A stretch of DNA of 24,602 bases from NCBI GenBank assembly GCA_036351375.1, contig JAZBOY010000050.1, positions 1 through 24,602 of the forward strand. The letters run 5' to 3'. A program made the translations under genes and the position numbers. Position 1 is the stretch's first letter. Each line of letters begins with the position of its first letter. Origin of the DNA: JANQIO01 sp036351375. GTDB lineage: Bacteria; Pseudomonadota; Gammaproteobacteria; Pseudomonadales; Halieaceae. Shown one piece after another: positions 21,930-24,602 of the stretch. Below the pieces are notes generated by a model that saw only the letters and a program-made list of their open reading frames with translations, was not told where the DNA came from and made no database searches.

Positions 21930-24098
21930 TCAGGAGCGCGCGATAATCCGCCCCTCGTGTTTAAACAGATTTACCGGATAGGCGCTCTGCTGAGCAAGGC
22001 CGGTGATGCGGTCGTAGCGCTCATGGGCTGGAATCAGGGCCTGTACGTTGGTGCCCTTCTCCTCCACCGGGCGCTCGTCGGCGGGATCACCCCAGCCGTG
22101 GGCGATGCCCAGGGTGCCTGATGCGACATCGTCCGAAGCCTCCAGGATGCCTTCCTGCTGGCCGAAGCCGGAATCCACAATCACGCATTCACCATCGGCA
22201 AAGCCGTGGGCCGCGAGGTCGTCCGGGGAAATCAGCACCGGGTTGTAGGGCCGCTTCTTCTCGGCACGCGGCAGGTTGTGCCCGGTGGTGCAGTACACCT
22301 CCGGCATGCGGTAGGTAATGGCGCGGAACTGGAAGTCCCTCTCCGGGCTGTAGCTACCCGCCACCGGCATCGGTTCGGCGCGCACCTCGCGCAGCTCACT
22401 CATCGGTTCCGGGTTGCCCACGGCGATGCGCCGGTCGGCGTGGCCGATCATATTGGGGATCACCCCGCCCACCTCGGTCTCGCGGTCACCGTACAGTTTG
22501 CCACTGGGATTTTCCTTGAGGTCTTCAAAGGGCGTGCGCGAATTGGCATTGAGCGCCTGCATGATCTCCTCGGCCTCGGGCTTGCGGTCCTCGGGCAGGC
22601 CCTTGATGTGGGGCCGGATGCCCAGCCGCTCGCCGATCTCCCAGAAGAAGTCCCACTCCTCGATGGTGCCTTCCGGCGGCTCCACCAGCTTGTCGGTGTA
22701 CTGCATGAACGGCTGCGGGTAGAACATGTTCATCATGTGGGGAATGTCGTTGCGCTCGAAGGGGTGTTTCACCGCCATGATGTAGTCGGCGTAGCGGGCC
22801 GTGGCGGACTCGAACAGGTCCAGGCACACCAGCAGGTCGAGGCTCTTGAGCGCTTCCACGGTGCGCTCTGTGTTGCTGAACACCAGCGCCGGGTTGCCGC
22901 CGTTGACGATCAGCGCTCGTACCTGCCCCTCACCGGGCGTCAGGATCTCGTCGGTCAGGGTGTTGGTGGGCATCTCGTTGTAGCCGAACAGGCCCGACAT
23001 GCCGCGGATGCCGCGAATCCGCGACACCTCACCGCTGAAGGTGGGAATGGGCAGCGGCCCCATGTTCTCCGGCAGCGGCTGTGACAGGGCGCCGGTGATA
23101 CGAGTCATGCCGCCGCGGCGGTCGTAGCGCCCACAGATGGCATTGATCACCCACACCAGGAACACACACAGGTTCTGGTGGGCCGCCATATGCAGGCCGG
23201 TGCCGGTCTGGGCGGCGCCGCTGCCGGCGGTGGCAAACACTCTTGCCCCTTCGACAATGGTCTCCTTCGGCACTGTGGTGCGGGCCTCTGCATAGTCGAG
23301 ATCGAAGTCGGCCACCGCCGCCTTCAAGTCCTCGAAGCCTGAGCAGTAGGCCTCTACATAGTCACGGTCATACCAGTCGTTGTCGATAATCACCTTGATC
23401 ATAGCCGCTAGCAGGGTGGCGTCCTCGCCGGGCTTCACCTGCAGGTGCACATCGGCCCGGCGCGCCACGTCGCATTTGCGCGGGTCGATCACCACCAGCT
23501 TCATGCCGCGCTTGAGCGAATTCTTGAGGCGGGTGGAGGGGTTTGACTGGGGCATGGTCCACAGGTGGGACACGGTCGGGTTGGTGGCCACGTACATGGC
23601 CACCTCGGAGTTGTCGATGTCCGGTGAGCCGAAGGGCATGGGTGCGCCGAACAGCCAGCCGGTGGCAATCGACAGGGCCGGCGAATCAATGGTGTAGGAG
23701 GTATACATACCTCGCGAACCCAGGGCCTCCAGCCACTTGCCGACAAACCAGGGGCCGCCGGCTGCGGTGCGATGGCCGCCACAGCCGGAGTAGACCGCGA
23801 CCGCGTTGGGGCCGTGCTCGGCGATGATGGCCTGCAGCCGCTCGCCGATCTCGTCGAGTGCCTGGGTGGTGTTGACCGCTTGCAGTTGCCCTTCCACGCG
23901 CTTCTGGCAGGCCAGCAGGCGCTCCGGGTGATTGATGCGATCGACTTCGCTGCGCCCCTTGGGGCAGGTGTAGCCCTCGGAGATGGGGTTGTCGTGGTCG
24001 CCGCGAACGTCGACGACTTTACCGTCGTCTACATCCACTTCCATGCCACAGAACACGTGACAGAAACGGCAGAAGGTCTTCTTCGTCTCCACAGCCAT
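21930..24098 (-). CDS. Molybdopterin-dependent oxidoreductase (DMSO reductase superfamily)
   Basis: This 722-residue enzyme belongs to the Mo/W-bis-MGD superfamily that includes formate dehydrogenase and nitrate reductase. A 4Fe-4S site is formed by Cys10, Cys13, Cys17 and Cys45 (C-R-F-C-H-V-F-C, then T-C-P-K-G), and Lys47 sits where the electron-transfer Lys occurs in this fold. The central MopB domains follow. The C-terminal dinucleotide-binding domain (about 600-715) has Y-C-T-T-G-H-N-L-P, N-P-V-L-I-S-P-D-D-L-A and G-I-A-H-G-W-G. Around residues 133-145 (T-S-Y-T-I-D-S-P-A-L-S-I-A), where a Cys, Sec or Ser ligand to Mo is expected, there is no Cys. There is no twin-arginine signal, so it is cytoplasmic. 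No partner FeS, cytochrome or FdhD gene is visible nearby. ATG 24098 has GGAG 9 nt upstream. The substrate is unknown. Confidence 0.92.
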   Translation of the reverse strand: MAVETKKTFCRFCHVFCGMEVDVDDGKVVDVRGDHDNPISEGYTCPKGRSEVDRINHPERLLACQKRVEGQLQAVNTTQALDEIGERLQAIIAEHGPNAVAVYSGCGGHRTAAGGPWFVGKWLEALGSRGMYTSYTIDSPALSIATGWLFGAPMPFGSPDIDNSEVAMYVATNPTVSHLWTMPQSNPSTRLKNSLKRGMKLVVIDPRKCDVARRADVHLQVKPGEDATLLAAMIKVIIDNDWYDRDYVEAYCSGFEDLKAAVADFDLDYAEARTTVPKETIVEGARVFATAGSGAAQTGTGLHMAAHQNLCVFLVWVINAICGRYDRRGGMTRITGALSQPLPENMGPLPIPTFSGEVSRIRGIRGMSGLFGYNEMPTNTLTDEILTPGEGQVRALIVNGGNPALVFSNTERTVEALKSLDLLVCLDLFESATARYADYIMAVKHPFERNDIPHMMNMFYPQPFMQYTDKLVEPPEGTIEEWDFFWEIGERLGIRPHIKGLPEDRKPEAEEIMQALNANSRTPFEDLKENPSGKLYGDRETEVGGVIPNMIGHADRRIAVGNPEPMSELREVRAEPMPVAGSYSPERDFQFRAITYRMPEVYCTTGHNLPRAEKKRPYNPVLISPDDLAAHGFADGECVIVDSGFGQQEGILEASDDVASGTLGIAHGWGDPADERPVEEKGTNVQALIPAHERYDRITGLAQQSAYPVNLFKHEGRIIARS

Positions 24099-24173
24099 TG
24101 TTGTTATCTCCCCGGCCGCGGCCGCGACCGAATTGGTAGGTTGGGATGGCGTAGCAGTTGTCGTCGAGCAAAT

Positions 24174-24202
24174 AACCTAGCAAAGGGCTCGGATAAAAAC
24201 AA
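24174..24202 (-). promoter_or_regulatory. Weak sigma-70-like promoter candidate for the molybdoenzyme
   Basis: On the minus strand TTGTTT (24202-24197) is followed after exactly 17 bp by TAGGTT (24179-24174), with the start codon about 75 nt further on. Each box matches only about half of the consensus, so this is a weak call. Confidence 0.27.
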
Positions 24203-24273
24203 TCTGAACTGACTGTATTTTCAGTCGGACCAAAAAAGCCCGCTGAAATGCTCAGAATCGCGTGGACAGGACG

Positions 24274-24602
24274 TCACCCCCTTTTTAGCAAGCCTTCCAC
24301 CGCCATACCGTCGTCCATGGTTTCACCGCCCCACCTCGGGACCGGCGTCTGCGGCCCGATGTCGAGGCCCGCGCGGTGGTGGGCGGCGGTGAGGGCAAAG
24401 ACGTTCCCGCGGAAACGTGTTTCCGGGCAATCCGGAATACGCCCGCCGGTGGGTGAGATAAACACAGGCTTTCCCGCCGCATCCTTTTCCAGTCCATAGC
24501 CACCCTCGTGCACCAGCCGGTGGTGATGGCGGCACAGCAACAGCAGGTTGTCGAGCCGGGTCTCGCCGCCATCCGCCCAGTGGCGAATGTGGTGGGCATC
24601 CA
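24274..24602 (-). CDS. HNH endonuclease (DUF222/13E12-type), C-terminal part only
   Basis: The minus-strand frame is open from the window edge at 24602 to a stop at 24274-24276, giving about 109 residues. It begins D-A-H-H-I-R-H-W-A-D-G-G-E-T and continues L-D-N-L-L-L-L-C-R-H-H-H-R-L-V-H-E-G-G-Y. This is the His-His...Asn...His signature of HNH nucleases at the C-terminus of DUF222 (13E12-type) proteins. The tail is proline-rich and variable, as usual for this family. The 5' part, including any DUF222 domain, lies beyond the window. These proteins are often multicopy and may be linked to mobile DNA or group-II-like elements, but nothing mobile is visible here. Confidence 0.9.
   Translation of the reverse strand, partial: DAHHIRHWADGGETRLDNLLLLCRHHHRLVHEGGYGLEKDAAGKPVFISPTGGRIPDCPETRFRGNVFALTAAHHRAGLDIGPQTPVPRWGGETMDDGMAVEGLLKRG

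Noticed and set aside
22206..23084. A 292-codon plus-strand frame opposite the molybdoenzyme
   Set aside because: It is His- and Val-rich in a way typical of antisense frames and shows no motif or start signal.
24208..24246. Possible terminator around GACTG-TATTTT-CAGTC and the nearby A-run
   Set aside because: The stem is only about 5 bp and the A/T run is not placed directly after it in either direction.

Overview
The window is GC-rich chromosomal DNA with densely packed genes on both strands. It carries exported enzymes typical of marine heterotrophs: an extracellular nuclease, a sulfatase, a phosphatase, a FadL-type porin and a DUF4331 protein. The most likely source is a marine or aquatic gammaproteobacterium, perhaps of the Halieaceae or Cellvibrionales type. 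That placement is inferred from gene content and codon style, not from any marker gene. I saw no tRNA, rRNA, CRISPR array, insertion sequence or phage gene.

Layout. 1-653 (-) is a dienelactone hydrolase cut by the window edge. 950-1513 (+) is a SYLF-domain periplasmic protein, ending 3 nt from the convergent FadL-type porin at 1517-2767 (-). 2900-6031 (-) is a large secreted ExeM/NucH-type nuclease with a clear terminator. 6243-6989 (+) is a short-chain dehydrogenase with an apparent signal peptide, and 7250-7744 (+) is an exported YHS-domain protein with its own terminator. 7831-8775 (-) is an AraC-family regulator divergent from a small four-helix membrane protein (8965-9333, +).

9229-12596 (-) is a three-gene operon read right to left: a DUF4331 protein, a lipoprotein and a TPR protein. 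It is divergent from an ECF sigma factor and an overlapping ChrR-like cupin gene (12774-13824, +). This sigma/cupin pair facing an exported-protein operon is the best candidate here for a poorly described regulatory system.

13860-14537 (-) is a nitroreductase-fold flavoprotein that keeps the substrate-contacting Glu/Tyr/Lys set of iodotyrosine deiodinase. It is divergent from a saccharopine/lysine dehydrogenase (14682-15791, +) and an ALDH7-type aminoadipate semialdehyde dehydrogenase (15796-17313, +). Together the last two could carry lysine to 2-aminoadipate in two enzymatic steps. A short orphan reading frame at 17307-17480 looks like the C-terminal stub of a sterol desaturase/fatty acid hydroxylase.

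17477-20821 (-) holds an arylsulfatase and a PafA-like phosphatase separated by 3 nt. They are divergent from a LysR regulator (20940-21905, +), and the shared intergenic region contains a clean T-N11-A palindrome. 21930-24098 (-) is an isolated molybdopterin oxidoreductase, and 24274 to the end (-) is the C-terminus of a DUF222-type HNH endonuclease.

The recurrent themes are envelope export, scavenging of organic phosphate, sulfate, nucleic acid and amino acids, and divergent regulator/target pairs.
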